The notes: generated by a model not told the origin, from the letters alone. A stretch of DNA of 36,404 nucleotides from Prochlorococcus sp. AG-463-P14 (GCA_003209275.1 QCRX01000007.1:1-36404), one strand, 5' to 3'; numbered from the stretch's first letter, positions 16,992 to 25,618 are shown. Numbers and translations: made by a program.

Positions 16992-17795
16992 CTGATGCAC
17001 AGTCGAAAGAATGACCATAGGCATCTTTGGCTTTTGTCAGGTACTTCTGAAGGACCTTGGTTAGTGAAGGCCTTGCTTAAAGAAGGTTGGAAGGTAAGCG
17101 TAAGCGTTGTTTCGGCTAATGCAGCATTGGCTTATAAAGATATGCCTATAGAGGACCTTTGGATTGGTGCATTAAATGGTGCTGAAGAGATAAAGGGCAT
17201 ACTGCAGAAAGCTAAAAGCGCAAATAAAGCATTCGAATGGGTTATTGATGCAACACATCCTTTTGCTGTGTTAATTAGTGCTGACTTGAATAACGCTTGC
17301 AATGAATTTGCACAGAGATTAATTAGGTTTGATCGCCAAATTAGAAGACCCTCTGATGCCTTTATGATTAGGAATTTAAAAGAACTTTCCAATGCTTCCT
17401 TAAAGGGTAAAAAGCTTTTGTTTGCTATAGGTGTTCGACATCTCTCTGAAGCTGTAAAAGCAGCCCGAAGTGCAGGAGCAAATGTTTTTGCTCGCGTTCT
17501 TCCTTACCCAATCAGCCTTCAGGAAGCCTTTTCTTGTGATATCCCAGAGGAACAGTTAGCGGTGCTTCATCCTTTTAGGGGAATATCTTCTGGAGAATTA
17601 GAGAGCGCACTTTGTAAAAAGTGGTCCATTGACGCTGTGGTTTGTAGACAATCAGGTGGATTTACTCAGGAGCTTTGGGAAGCAGTCTGCAAGAAACAGA
17701 ATGCTGAGCTTTGGATAATTGAAAGACCAGTACAACTTCTTGATGGAGAAAAAGTAGCGACATTGAGTGAGTTGTTAGATAGACTTTGTATTTAA
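16992..17795 (+). CDS. cobK: Precorrin-6A reductase (CobK/CbiJ)
   Basis: A protein of about 267 residues matching the CobK/CbiJ family, which reduces precorrin-6A (or cobalt-precorrin-6A) with NADPH in corrin ring synthesis. Visible: LWLLSGTSEGPWLVKALL at the start, WVIDATHPFAVLIS, the segment RFDRQIRRP, LLFAIGVRHL and VVCRQSGGFTQ. Low-light Prochlorococcus makes its own cobamide, so the gene fits the expected pathway. Start: ATG 16992 has GTGAGGG eight bases upstream and gives a short N-terminus; the GTG at 16974 would add six residues. It is followed 41 bp later by cutA. Confidence 0.9.
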   Translation: MMHSRKNDHRHLWLLSGTSEGPWLVKALLKEGWKVSVSVVSANAALAYKDMPIEDLWIGALNGAEEIKGILQKAKSANKAFEWVIDATHPFAVLISADLNNACNEFAQRLIRFDRQIRRPSDAFMIRNLKELSNASLKGKKLLFAIGVRHLSEAVKAARSAGANVFARVLPYPISLQEAFSCDIPEEQLAVLHPFRGISSGELESALCKKWSIDAVVCRQSGGFTQELWEAVCKKQNAELWIIERPVQLLDGEKVATLSELLDRLCI

Positions 17796-17836
17796 AAATA
17801 CAAAAGAAGCTTATTTCTTTTTAAGAGTCATTCTTT

Positions 17837-18172
17837 ATGTCTGAACAAAATTCTACTTCTGAGTTGGTTTTAATTCTTACTAATGAGTCTGACCTTGATA
17901 GGGCTAATGCTCTTACCAAGTCTCTTTTAGAGCTTAAACTTGTTGCATGTGTGAACATGTTTAATGTTCAGTCTCATTACACTTGGAAAGATAAATTAGT
18001 TAAAGATGAAGAGGTTCAGTTGATTATAAAAACATCTAAGGAGAATCTTGAAGAACTTTTGAATGTTATCCAGAAGTTGCATAGCTATGAGACTCCAGAA
18101 TTAATCTTTTGGTCTGCTTCAGTTAGTGAAAAATATGGGAATTGGCTCGAAAGTGTTCTATCTCCTGTTTAA
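17837..18172 (+). CDS. cutA: Divalent-cation tolerance protein CutA
   Basis: A 111-residue protein of typical CutA length. The family blocks are clear: the N-terminal ELVLILTNESD, ACVNMFNVQSHYTWKDKLV, EVQLIIKTSKENLEEL and LHSYETPELIFW. CutA forms a very stable trimer of ferredoxin-like fold that resembles PII signalling proteins; the copper-tolerance role assigned in E. coli is doubtful in cyanobacteria. It lies 41 bp after cobK on the same strand; an AT-rich hairpin at 17802-17821 sits between them. It converges with the PfkB kinase gene, the two stop codons four bases apart. Confidence 0.93.
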   Translation: MSEQNSTSELVLILTNESDLDRANALTKSLLELKLVACVNMFNVQSHYTWKDKLVKDEEVQLIIKTSKENLEELLNVIQKLHSYETPELIFWSASVSEKYGNWLESVLSPV

Positions 18173-18176
18173 GCTT

Positions 18177-19187
18177 CTAGTCTAGGTATGAATTCAGAGA
18201 ATCTTTTAGAGAAGATTGAGAACGAGGACCAAATTGTGTGACTATTTTTCCTGCGCAGATTGAGCCAATTTTTCCACAGGTTAATAGGTCTTCTCCATTT
18301 GTGTACCCATAAAGAAAACCACCTGCATATAAATCTCCTGCTCCAGTGGTATCAATTGCATCCCCAAAGTTATAAGAATTAATTACAAGCTCATGATCTT
18401 TTGAAATGATCACCGATCCTTTTTCTCCATATGTAAGAGCAGCAACTTTGCATTTATTCTTTGTTTCTTCAACTGCTTTTTCGAAGCTGTTTAGTTGGTG
18501 AAGAGAACAGATTTCGCTTTCATTGGCAAATAAGATGTCTATGTGATTCTCGATAAGCTCAAGAAAACTCTTTCTGTGTCGATCAACACAGAAAGCATCT
18601 GAGAGGGATAGAGCCACTTGGCCCCCTGATTCTTTTGAGGCTTTTGCTGCAGCAATGAATGCACTTTTTGCGGCTGGATTGTCCCAAAGATACCCTTCTA
18701 AATATAAAACTTTTGATTCACTAACCATCGAAAGATCAAGATCTTCAGGCTCCAGAAGTACAGAAGCACCTAAATATGTGCACATTGTTCTCTGTGCATC
18801 TGGGGTTACGAAGATAATGCAGCGAGCAGTTGAGGGACCTTTAGTTGCCGGAGGAGTGTTGTAGATGGCCCCAACAGAACTGATGTCATGAGTGAAAATC
18901 TCTCCAAGCTGATCATTCCTTACTCGGCCTATAAATCCAGCTTTACCTCCTAATTGAGCAATAGATGAAAGTGTGTTGGCGGCAGATCCTCCCGAGCTTT
19001 CTACACCAGGACCAATTGATCGATAAAGCTCATCAGCTTGTTTCTCATTTAAGAGGGACATACTTCCTTTCTTAAGACAATATTTTTTCAGAAAAGATTC
19101 ATCAGCCCTAACTATTACATCAACTATTGCATTGCCTATTCCAACTACGTCTAGAGGTTGACTTTGTGATGCTTTAAATATAGTCAT
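18177..19187 (-). CDS. PfkB-family carbohydrate/adenosine kinase
   Basis: A 336-residue cytosolic ribokinase-fold kinase. Signature 1 appears as GGSAANTLSSIAQLGG at about 66-81, and the C-terminal signature as DAIDTTGAGDLYAGGFLYG with the catalytic Asp of GAGD. The opening DVVGIGNAIVDVIVRADE and the lid segment resemble bacterial adenosine-kinase-like proteins. The substrate is not settled by sequence: adenosine is favoured because purA lies directly upstream (21 bp), but other sugars or nucleosides are possible. Probably transcribed with purA. Confidence 0.85.
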   Translation of the reverse strand: MTIFKASQSQPLDVVGIGNAIVDVIVRADESFLKKYCLKKGSMSLLNEKQADELYRSIGPGVESSGGSAANTLSSIAQLGGKAGFIGRVRNDQLGEIFTHDISSVGAIYNTPPATKGPSTARCIIFVTPDAQRTMCTYLGASVLLEPEDLDLSMVSESKVLYLEGYLWDNPAAKSAFIAAAKASKESGGQVALSLSDAFCVDRHRKSFLELIENHIDILFANESEICSLHQLNSFEKAVEETKNKCKVAALTYGEKGSVIISKDHELVINSYNFGDAIDTTGAGDLYAGGFLYGYTNGEDLLTCGKIGSICAGKIVTQFGPRSQSSLKDSLNSYLD

Positions 19188-19208
19188 TAATGATTTGTTT
19201 ATTGGTGC

Positions 19209-20522
19209 TCAAGAATTAAGAAGCGCCCGCTTGGGACCATGAATAGGATCCTCTACAACAATTGTTTGGTCCCGACTGGCACCAAGCGAAACGATCGCAA
19301 TAGGAACTTCCATTAGTTCAGCAAGAAAGCGAAGGTAGTTCATTGCTGTAGAAGGCAATTCTTTTAACTGTCGGCAGTTTGCTGTAGAACATTCCCAGCC
19401 AGGTAGTGTCTTGAAGATTGGTTTGCACCTAGCAAATTCCTCTGCACTGCTTGGGAAATATTCAATACGTTTTCCATCTAGTTCATAGGCGATACAGACT
19501 TTAATTTCGTCTAGTTCATCAAGTACATCAAGCTTGGTAATTGCGAGACAATCCAAGCCATTAACTTCTACTGCATATCTCCCAATTACACCATCAAACC
19601 AGCCACAACGCCTTCTTCGGCCTGTTGTGGTGCCAAATTCACCCCCTCTATCGCATAATTGATCATTGAGAGGGCCTTTTAGTTCTGTTGGGAAAGGCCC
19701 TTCTCCAACCCTTGTGGAATAGGCCTTAGCTACACCGATAACTCTATCTATGAGAGTTGGCCCTACTCCAGCACCGATGCAGGCTCCTCCAGAGACTGGG
19801 TTTGAAGAAGTGACAAAAGGATATGTTCCATGATCTAGATCTAAAAGCGTTCCTTGGGCTCCTTCAAAAAGAATGTTTTTTTTGTTTCGGGCAGCTTGAT
19901 GAATTGCTCTTGAGCATTCGACTACATGTGGAGCTAGCCGTTTCCCATAGCAAAGGTATTCATCTATTACTTCTTCAGGATTAAGAGCTGAGACTCCATA
20001 GATCTTTTCAAGCAGTTCATTCTTCTCGCTAAGTGGAGCTGATAGCCGTTCTCTAAGTCTGTGTTCATCTAATAAATCTATAATCCTTATCCCATTTCTT
20101 TGCGCCTTGTCAGCATATGTAGGGCCAATACCTCTTCCTGTAGTCCCTATTCTTTGATCCCCACGCCGCTGTTCCATCGCTTGATCTAGTAAGCGGTGGT
20201 AAGGCATCGTCACATGAGCGTTTGAAGCTAGTTGAAGTCCTGAGATATCAATTCCATTCTCAATGAGCATGTCGAGCTCAGAAAGCATGACTTTGGGGTC
20301 AACGACTGTACCTGAACCAATTAAACAAATGGTTTCTGGATAAAGGATTCCCGAAGGGATTAAATGCAGTTTTAGAACTTTGTCATCTACGACAATTGTG
20401 TGACCTGCATTCACACCTCCCTGATAGCGGACAACCACATCAGCAGAGCGACTCAATAAGTCGGTGATTTTCCCCTTTCCTTCATCACCCCATTGAGCAC
20501 CTATGACTACAACGTTGGCCAA
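19209..20522 (-). CDS. purA: Adenylosuccinate synthetase
   Basis: A cytosolic GTP-dependent ligase that converts IMP and aspartate to adenylosuccinate, the first step to AMP. Seen: [15 protein letters not shown] (P-loop) at the N-terminus, the catalytic [42 protein letters not shown], and the GTP-specificity region AITKLDVLD. Start: I take TTG 20522 (LANVVVIG read as MANVVVIG), which gives the normal N-terminus of about 437 residues; an ATG at 20546 would add eight residues. Neither has a good Shine-Dalgarno sequence. Gene order psb27-purA-kinase on one strand suggests a shared transcript for purA and the kinase. Confidence 0.95.
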   Translation of the reverse strand: MANVVVIGAQWGDEGKGKITDLLSRSADVVVRYQGGVNAGHTIVVDDKVLKLHLIPSGILYPETICLIGSGTVVDPKVMLSELDMLIENGIDISGLQLASNAHVTMPYHRLLDQAMEQRRGDQRIGTTGRGIGPTYADKAQRNGIRIIDLLDEHRLRERLSAPLSEKNELLEKIYGVSALNPEEVIDEYLCYGKRLAPHVVECSRAIHQAARNKKNILFEGAQGTLLDLDHGTYPFVTSSNPVSGGACIGAGVGPTLIDRVIGVAKAYSTRVGEGPFPTELKGPLNDQLCDRGGEFGTTTGRRRRCGWFDGVIGRYAVEVNGLDCLAITKLDVLDELDEIKVCIAYELDGKRIEYFPSSAEEFARCKPIFKTLPGWECSTANCRQLKELPSTAMNYLRFLAELMEVPIAIVSLGASRDQTIVVEDPIHGPKRALLNS

Positions 20523-20614
20523 TGACAATTCGGCCCGAAGCCGCATTACTGCACGATCGACAACCTTCGCAGATCTCCCTGCCCTGAGTCAAAGAACTGA
20601 ATTAAAGAGTATTT

Positions 20615-21049
20615 TTAGCCCTCATTTACTACTAGCTTCTCAGCTTTCGAAAGCTCTTTGGTTAAACGCTCTTTGAGTCCTTCAGGGATAGGACGGTTGG
20701 AAAAAGTCTTTATATGACCTGCCATTGAGTTAAGAGCAGTTTGCATGGTGGTAAAGGAGACTGAATCATTTACCTCTGAACGATTCCTATATCTTGAAAT
20801 GTAGTCAGTAATAAGTAAGACAGAATCTTTTTGGGCTTCTGCACGGCCTTCGGAATCATTAGGAATCGCTACAACCTCTTTTAGGCTACGAGCCACAGAG
20901 ACTGTGTCGTTTTGGTAGTTCCCAGACATTGAAGTCTTGGCCGCTTCAGCACTAGGGCCAAAGGATGTAAGTGACAGACAGAGACCTATGAAAATAGGCA
21001 AAGCTACCCTCATCAGCGTTTCGAATAGCCGACGTAAGGCAGAAGTCAT
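20615..21049 (-). CDS. psb27: Photosystem II assembly protein Psb27
   Basis: A 144-residue precursor with an N-terminal signal peptide (basic start, hydrophobic RVALPIFIGLCLSLTSFG, cleavage likely after SAEAA) and a four-helix lumenal domain containing GNYQNDTVSVARSLK and LTKELSKAEKLV. Psb27 binds CP43 on the lumenal face of immature or damaged photosystem II and keeps the manganese cluster unassembled. Many cyanobacterial Psb27 are lipoproteins; here the only Cys in the signal is within the hydrophobic core and not in a convincing lipobox, so soluble lumenal export looks likelier. The first ATG is used; an in-frame ATG at the MRVALP segment would give a shorter signal peptide. It sits between proS and purA. 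Confidence 0.88.
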   Translation of the reverse strand: MTSALRRLFETLMRVALPIFIGLCLSLTSFGPSAEAAKTSMSGNYQNDTVSVARSLKEVVAIPNDSEGRAEAQKDSVLLITDYISRYRNRSEVNDSVSFTTMQTALNSMAGHIKTFSNRPIPEGLKERLTKELSKAEKLVVNEG

Positions 21050-21095
21050 TTCTTGAATGCAATTACTATGACTTTAGAAGGCTTATTACTAGCAG

Positions 21096-22886
21096 TCATC
21101 TTCTTTTGTCGAATATCTCAGTTAAAAGCTTTGTTAAAGCTGCCTCTGTATTAGTTGAAATGATTTGTTTATTCGATCTTTCGACTAGCTCGATTTGACC
21201 TGAGGCTGCATCTCTTCCCACCACAATGCGCCATGGAATTCCGATAAGGTCTGCGTCTTTAAATTTGACTCCAGCTCTTTCAGATCTATCGTCAAGTAAA
21301 GCGTCGATCCCTTTTGTCTTTAGTTCAGAATATATTTTCTCCCCTAATTTTACTTGATGATTATCTTTCATATTTGCTATCACAATAATTACTTCAAAAG
21401 GAGCTATTGATATAGGCCAGGTGATACCAGAGTCATCATGATTTTGTTCTACGGCTGCTTGAGCAAGTCGTGAAATCCCTATCCCATAGCACCCCATCCA
21501 GAATGGTTCTTGGATACCTTTCTCATTAGTGAAATTTGTTTGAAGTGCTTTGGAGTATTTACGCCCGAGTTGGAATATATGTCCTACTTCAATACCTCGT
21601 TGTTCTTCTAGCTTTTGGTTTTCATCATGAATGCATCTATCTCCGGCTTTGGCCTTTCTTATGTCAACTCCCTTAAAAGTACCCTCAAAATTTGTCCAGT
21701 TCATGCCTCCTAAATGTCTATCTTCTTGGTTAGAGCCACATACAAAATTTTCCATCTCCAGTGCTGTATGGTCGACAACTCGATGAAAATATTTATTCCA
21801 ACTTCGGGAATTTGCTAATACTAAATCCGCAAGATCAGGCCCAATTGAACCAAATGGTAGGTCTGATAAATCTTGGTCCTTTAGTGCTTCATCAGTAATT
21901 ATAGAAATATCTAATATTTTTTTGTTTAGTTCTTTAGATAGAATGTTTACAAGCTTTACTTCATTTAGTTCTTGATCTCCTCGAATGCAAACAAGTATTG
22001 GTTGCTCCACATTATTTTCCAGAAGAGCAATCATAAGAATAACTTTTAGTATTTGAGATGGGAATAGTTCTTGTTTAACGCATAATGAATTAATATTTTC
22101 CTGGTTTGGTGTATCAAAAGAAAAGGGTGTTCTTTCTTTTGATGGTTTAGGAGGTGGGGCTACTGAAATAGCCTTTTCTTGATTCGCTGCATATATCCCA
22201 TCAGAACTCTTGAGAATAAGATCCTCTCCGGTTTCTGCTGTGACCATAAACTCTTGTGAGGCAGCTCCACCTATTGATCCACTGTCTGCCTCTACAGCAA
22301 CTGTTTTAATTCCACATCTGTCAAATATTTGTTTATACGTAGCATCCATATCCGAATAGGTTGACTTTAAACCTTCTTCAGTTGCATGAAATGAATATGC
22401 ATCTTTCATGATGAATTCTCTGCTACGCATTAATCCAAACCTCGGACGAATTTCGTCTCGAAACTTCGTTTGAATTTGATAGAGGTTGACAGGAAGTTGT
22501 CGATACGAATGAAGTATTTCGCCTGCAAGGGTTGTGATTACTTCTTCATGGGTGGGACCAAGGCCCAGATTTCTTCCTTGGCGGTCTTTCAAATTGAACA
22601 TGAGACCTTCACCTGCTGTGTACTCTTGCCATCGGCCACTGCGTTCCCATATTTCGGCAGGGTGAAGTTGAGGTAAGAGGGTCTGCAAAGCACCAGCAGA
22701 GTTCATCTCCTGTTGAACGATTGAAGTTATTTTCTGCAAGACTCGCGACATTAATGGCATATATGCATATATGCCTGAAGCGACACGACGGATGAAACCC
22801 CCTCTAGCAAGTAGTTGGTGGGAAGCGATTTCAGCGTCAGATGGTGTGTCTCGCAGCGTCACCAGCATTAGGCGGGAGACGCGCAT
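21096..22886 (-). CDS. proS: Prolyl-tRNA synthetase
   Basis: A class II aminoacyl-tRNA synthetase of about 596 residues, bacterial type. Seen: MRVSRLMLVTLRDTPSDAE at the start, motif 2 region FRDEIRPRFGLMRSREFIMKD (in part), the insertion domain with GPDLADLVLANSRSW, motif 3 region GCYGIGISRLAQA, and a C-terminal anticodon domain (IAPFEVIIVIANM, DDRSERAGVKFKDADLIG). Start: ATG 22886 fits the family; an upstream ATG at 22928 adds 14 unconserved residues. The gene diverges from the HTH-like gene with about 146 bp between starts. Confidence 0.96.
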   Translation of the reverse strand: MRVSRLMLVTLRDTPSDAEIASHQLLARGGFIRRVASGIYAYMPLMSRVLQKITSIVQQEMNSAGALQTLLPQLHPAEIWERSGRWQEYTAGEGLMFNLKDRQGRNLGLGPTHEEVITTLAGEILHSYRQLPVNLYQIQTKFRDEIRPRFGLMRSREFIMKDAYSFHATEEGLKSTYSDMDATYKQIFDRCGIKTVAVEADSGSIGGAASQEFMVTAETGEDLILKSSDGIYAANQEKAISVAPPPKPSKERTPFSFDTPNQENINSLCVKQELFPSQILKVILMIALLENNVEQPILVCIRGDQELNEVKLVNILSKELNKKILDISIITDEALKDQDLSDLPFGSIGPDLADLVLANSRSWNKYFHRVVDHTALEMENFVCGSNQEDRHLGGMNWTNFEGTFKGVDIRKAKAGDRCIHDENQKLEEQRGIEVGHIFQLGRKYSKALQTNFTNEKGIQEPFWMGCYGIGISRLAQAAVEQNHDDSGITWPISIAPFEVIIVIANMKDNHQVKLGEKIYSELKTKGIDALLDDRSERAGVKFKDADLIGIPWRIVVGRDAASGQIELVERSNKQIISTNTEAALTKLLTEIFDKRR

Positions 22887-23032
22887 GAGTGATATGGCAG
22901 GTGAGGAGGGAAGATAACATCTGCCCAAAATGACCGATTCACAAATTGTCTCAATTTTTTTGGAAACAATCTCTTTTGAATGGAGGAAGGTCTGCTAACT
23001 TCAACCAACTCAATTCGGTCCTTACTTTGATT

Positions 23033-23497
23033 ATGTTTAATGGATCGGATAAATTTCCTTCTGCACAATCCTCTTCCTCTGCTGATTTAAGTAAAGATAT
23101 TCATGAGGCAATACTCCAGTCTGAGACATTGGTTTGCATAGATGATGTTCAGAAATCTTTGAATCGATCAAGAGCATCTGTTTATAGATATACAAATACG
23201 GACCCACGTAATCTTAATCCCTCATTTAATCCTAGGAAGTTAAACCCTGAATATAGAAGTGATCAGAAAGATCCACTGCAATTTCATCCAAATGAAGTAG
23301 CACGTTTTGCAAAAGATGTTCTAAGGATTAAAGAAGTTACTGTTGAAGTGTTGAACTCTCCTTCTTCTGCAACACAAGAGGTTTTGGCCAGCATTCTTGA
23401 AGAACTTCGTTGTATTAGTTCCTGCTTACAGGGTATGAAGGATTCTCCTGCAGATATTTCTTCTCATCGAGAACGACAGGATCGATCAGCAGCATAA
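23033..23497 (+). CDS. Uncharacterised protein with a helix-turn-helix-like core
   Basis: A protein of about 154 residues from ATG 23033; a TTG at 22946 would add 29 unconserved-looking residues. I cannot name it. A Ser-rich N-terminus is followed by ETLVCIDDVQKSLNRSRAS and VYRYTNTDPRNLN, which look like a helix-turn-helix whose recognition helix is SRASVYRY, comparable to MerR- or excisionase-type domains. Then comes a basic Asn/Pro-rich segment and two amphipathic helices (VARFAKDVLRIKEVTVEVL, VLASILEELRCISSCLQ) that could dimerise. No membrane segment. It sits divergently from proS. A DNA-binding role is inference from the pattern only. Confidence 0.7.
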   Translation: MFNGSDKFPSAQSSSSADLSKDIHEAILQSETLVCIDDVQKSLNRSRASVYRYTNTDPRNLNPSFNPRKLNPEYRSDQKDPLQFHPNEVARFAKDVLRIKEVTVEVLNSPSSATQEVLASILEELRCISSCLQGMKDSPADISSHRERQDRSAA

Positions 23498-23621
23498 TTG
23501 CAGTAGAGATGACAGAATAAGGAAAGCTTTGTGGCAGTGCTAATCCCTGCCAAATAAGCCACTCCTTGGAGAATTACAACTTTTGTACCCTCTCCTTGGG
23601 GTTGTACCCAATCACCCATGC

Positions 23622-23951
23622 ATGGATCCCGAACCAGCCGCAGCTTTAAGAACTTCTGTCCCCGTCGATTCGACTACACGGTTCTCTCATCAAGAGAACT
23701 CTCAAGGGATTGACGATGAAGACCCTTTCAGTTTGAACGGCCCCACCATTTCTTTGCTTGGAATAACTATTGCAATTGCAACAATTGGGATTCCATTGGC
23801 AGCAGTCCTTACGGAAAGGCAAACTGGTCGTGAAAGCATGGTCCCTACAGCCTTGAAAAGCGATGGATCTCAGCCCTCTTCCTCCATCTCCTTCACCAGG
23901 GCTAGTGAACTTGGTGGTGGAAATACCAGCAGGCAGCAGGAACAAATATGA
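23622..23951 (+). CDS. Single-span membrane protein overlapping the pyrophosphatase homologue
   Basis: A frame of 109 residues from ATG 23622. An acidic, disordered-looking N-terminus (SQGIDDEDPFSLNGP) precedes one clear transmembrane helix (ISLLGITIAIATIGIPLAAVL), and a Ser/Thr/Gly-rich tail follows. The last 89 bp overlap the start of the pyrophosphatase homologue in another frame, an unusually long overlap for this window. The helix supports a real protein; the tail has low complexity, and it is possible that the protein is conserved only up to the helix. The frame extends upstream to TTG 23583 but ATG 23622 is preferred. I do not recognise the family. Confidence 0.6.
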   Translation: MDPEPAAALRTSVPVDSTTRFSHQENSQGIDDEDPFSLNGPTISLLGITIAIATIGIPLAAVLTERQTGRESMVPTALKSDGSQPSSSISFTRASELGGGNTSRQQEQI

Positions 23952-24390
23952 GTATTTTTCTGAAGCAGGAGTGATGGCTTTAGACAGAGTCCTCCATTCC
24001 TCTGTTCGATATCCATTTGATTATGGATTTATTCCTAATACTCTTGCAGAAGATGGAGCTCCACTCGATGCAATGGTGATTATGGAAGAACCAACTTTTG
24101 CAGGGTGTTTACTTAAAGCTAGGCCAATAGGAGTCCTCGATATGCATGATTCAGGCGCATATGATGGGAAATTATTATGTGTTCCTGTCGCAGATCCTCG
24201 CCAAAGGTCAATTACCAGTATTCGTCAAATTGCGCCTAATCAATTAGAGGATGTTTCTGAATTTTTCCGTACTTATAAAAGTTTAGAAGGAAGGGTTATT
24301 GTAATAGATGGGTGGAGAGACTTTGATGCTGTAGATGATCTTTTGAATAATTGTATTTCTGCTATGAAGTCTAAATTAGAGGATGTATAA
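23863..24390 (+). CDS. Family I inorganic pyrophosphatase homologue with altered active site
   Basis: A 175-residue protein with the standard cyanobacterial pyrophosphatase architecture: MDLSPLPPSPSPG start, VEIPAGSRNKYEYF, YPFDYGFIPNTLAEDG and RTYKSLEG. The signature, normally DGDPLD, reads DGAPLD: residue 66 is Ala where the family has the Asp equivalent to E. coli Asp67. The other metal ligands appear kept (Asp64, Asp69, and the two Asp of HDSGAYDGK), as are the Lys and Tyr of TYKS. By family knowledge loss of this Asp should greatly lower activity. An intact pyrophosphatase is encoded at 8303, so this copy may have a regulatory or other role. Overlaps the upstream membrane protein by 89 bp; a GTG further in (near 23904) is a weaker alternative start. 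Confidence 0.88.
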   Translation: MDLSPLPPSPSPGLVNLVVEIPAGSRNKYEYFSEAGVMALDRVLHSSVRYPFDYGFIPNTLAEDGAPLDAMVIMEEPTFAGCLLKARPIGVLDMHDSGAYDGKLLCVPVADPRQRSITSIRQIAPNQLEDVSEFFRTYKSLEGRVIVIDGWRDFDAVDDLLNNCISAMKSKLEDV

Positions 24391-24421
24391 TACTAATATT
24401 TTTTAGAAATAAGGATTTATC

Positions 24422-24799
24422 ATGAATGATCTTTCTAGATCTTATAAGACTTATTTTTATAGTTATTCTTCATGCTCAACCTGTAGAAGGGCTAAGAGTT
24501 GGCTAGAAGAGAATGAAATTGATTACATTCTAATAGATATTTTAAAGAATCCTCCAGACAAGGAAACTCTGAGAAAAGCTATTAGCCAGTTGGAGGATAG
24601 GAAACTTCTCTTGAATACAAGTGGAAAAAGCTATAGAGCTCTTGGAGCTTCTTTCGTAAAGGGCATGAATGATGTTGAGCTTATAGAGTCATTATCTTCA
24701 GATGGGGGATTGATTAAGCGACCATTCTTAATTTCTAATAAAGGTGAAATATTAGTAGGCTTTAAGGTTGATCAATGGACGAAGACGTTGTTAGAATGA
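24422..24799 (+). CDS. ArsC/Spx-family thioredoxin-fold protein
   Basis: A 125-residue protein with the CSTC motif at residues 18-21 (SCSTCRRAKSWLEENEI), DILKNPPDKETLRKAI, and the C-terminal block LIKRPFLISNKGEILVGF. This is the ArsC/Spx/MgsR family. A C-x-x-C pair favours the Spx/YffB-like branch over true arsenate reductase, which carries a single N-terminal Cys; whether it reduces arsenate, acts on a thiol, or binds RNA polymerase is not decided by sequence. ATG 24422 follows the pyrophosphatase homologue by 31 bp, so the two are probably co-transcribed; lepB follows after 111 bp. Confidence 0.85.
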   Translation: MNDLSRSYKTYFYSYSSCSTCRRAKSWLEENEIDYILIDILKNPPDKETLRKAISQLEDRKLLLNTSGKSYRALGASFVKGMNDVELIESLSSDGGLIKRPFLISNKGEILVGFKVDQWTKTLLE

Positions 24800-24910
24800 A
24801 TTTTATAGCTCATTATGATGAATAGAATCTTCTTGATTTCAATAAAGAGCAGATCTTATAGATAAACTATGCATATGCATCAATTTTTATCCAAATTCTG
24901 AATTTCTCAA

Positions 24911-25618
24911 GTGAAAAAAGAAGTTGAAAAAATCGGAAGAAATCTTTCTGAGTCCAAGGGAAAGGCAGCCTCAAGATTCTCTTTATTTTGGGACTTCTGG
25001 GGTCCAATCATCTTTACTTTTACGGCATATATAGGTATCCGAAATTACGTTGCTGAAGCTAGGTATATTCCCTCGGGCTCAATGCTCCCAGGCCTGCAAA
25101 TTCAAGATCGCTTGCTTATTGAAAAGATCACTCTGAGGAGAAGAACCCCTCGCAGAGGGGAAATTGTTGTATTTAACTCCCCCTTTTCTTTTGACCCTTC
25201 CTTGAGAGCTACAAAAAATCCATTATCTCTAAAATGTGTATTTTTAAATTTTCCAATAGTGTCTTCTTTGACTGGTCTTGCTGATCCAGCTTGTGCAGCT
25301 TATATCAAGAGAGTAATAGCCATACCTGGGGATCAATTGTTAATCAGCAATAAAGGAAAAGTATTCATTGATGGAATTAAAGTTAAGGAACCATATGTTA
25401 CTAACTATTGTCAATCTAAGGATAATTTCGAGAATAATTGTCCAATAATTAACTTAAAAGTCCCGCAGGGACATGTCGTAGTTTTGGGGGACAATCGTAG
25501 TAACAGTTGGGATAGTCGGTTTTGGCCAGGAGGAGCACTTTTGCCTAACGATGAGATTTTAGGAAGAGCTATTTGGAGATTTTGGCCTATTAGTCGGTTG
25601 GGCTCTCTGAGTATTTAA
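24911..25618 (+). CDS. lepB: Signal peptidase I
   Basis: A 235-residue membrane-anchored serine protease that removes signal peptides. One N-terminal helix (GPIIFTFTAYIGIRNYV) leads into box B with the nucleophile Ser57 in SGSMLPGLQIQDRLL; box D contains the general base Lys133 in YIKRVIAIPGDQ; box E is GHVVVLGDNRSNSWDSRFWP. Between residues 92 and 128 there is an extra loop (SLRATKNPLSLKCV and following) compared with short Gram-positive enzymes. Start GTG 24911. Its last 29 bp overlap the 3' end of the convergent dihydroorotase-like gene. Confidence 0.95.
   Translation: MKKEVEKIGRNLSESKGKAASRFSLFWDFWGPIIFTFTAYIGIRNYVAEARYIPSGSMLPGLQIQDRLLIEKITLRRRTPRRGEIVVFNSPFSFDPSLRATKNPLSLKCVFLNFPIVSSLTGLADPACAAYIKRVIAIPGDQLLISNKGKVFIDGIKVKEPYVTNYCQSKDNFENNCPIINLKVPQGHVVVLGDNRSNSWDSRFWPGGALLPNDEILGRAIWRFWPISRLGSLSI

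Noticed and set aside
17802-17821. AAAAGAA/TTCTTTT hairpin between cobK and cutA
   Set aside because: One G-C pair only; unlikely to terminate transcription, so not listed as a terminator.
22756-22775. Perfect 20-bp palindrome inside proS (GGCATATATG arms)
   Set aside because: It encodes the conserved GIYAYMP stretch of prolyl-tRNA synthetase; the alternating ATA/TAT codons make the symmetry, so coding constraint is enough.
24869-24880. 12-bp palindrome ATGCATATGCAT followed by a T-rich stretch upstream of lepB
   Set aside because: Too short and AT-rich to call a terminator or operator.
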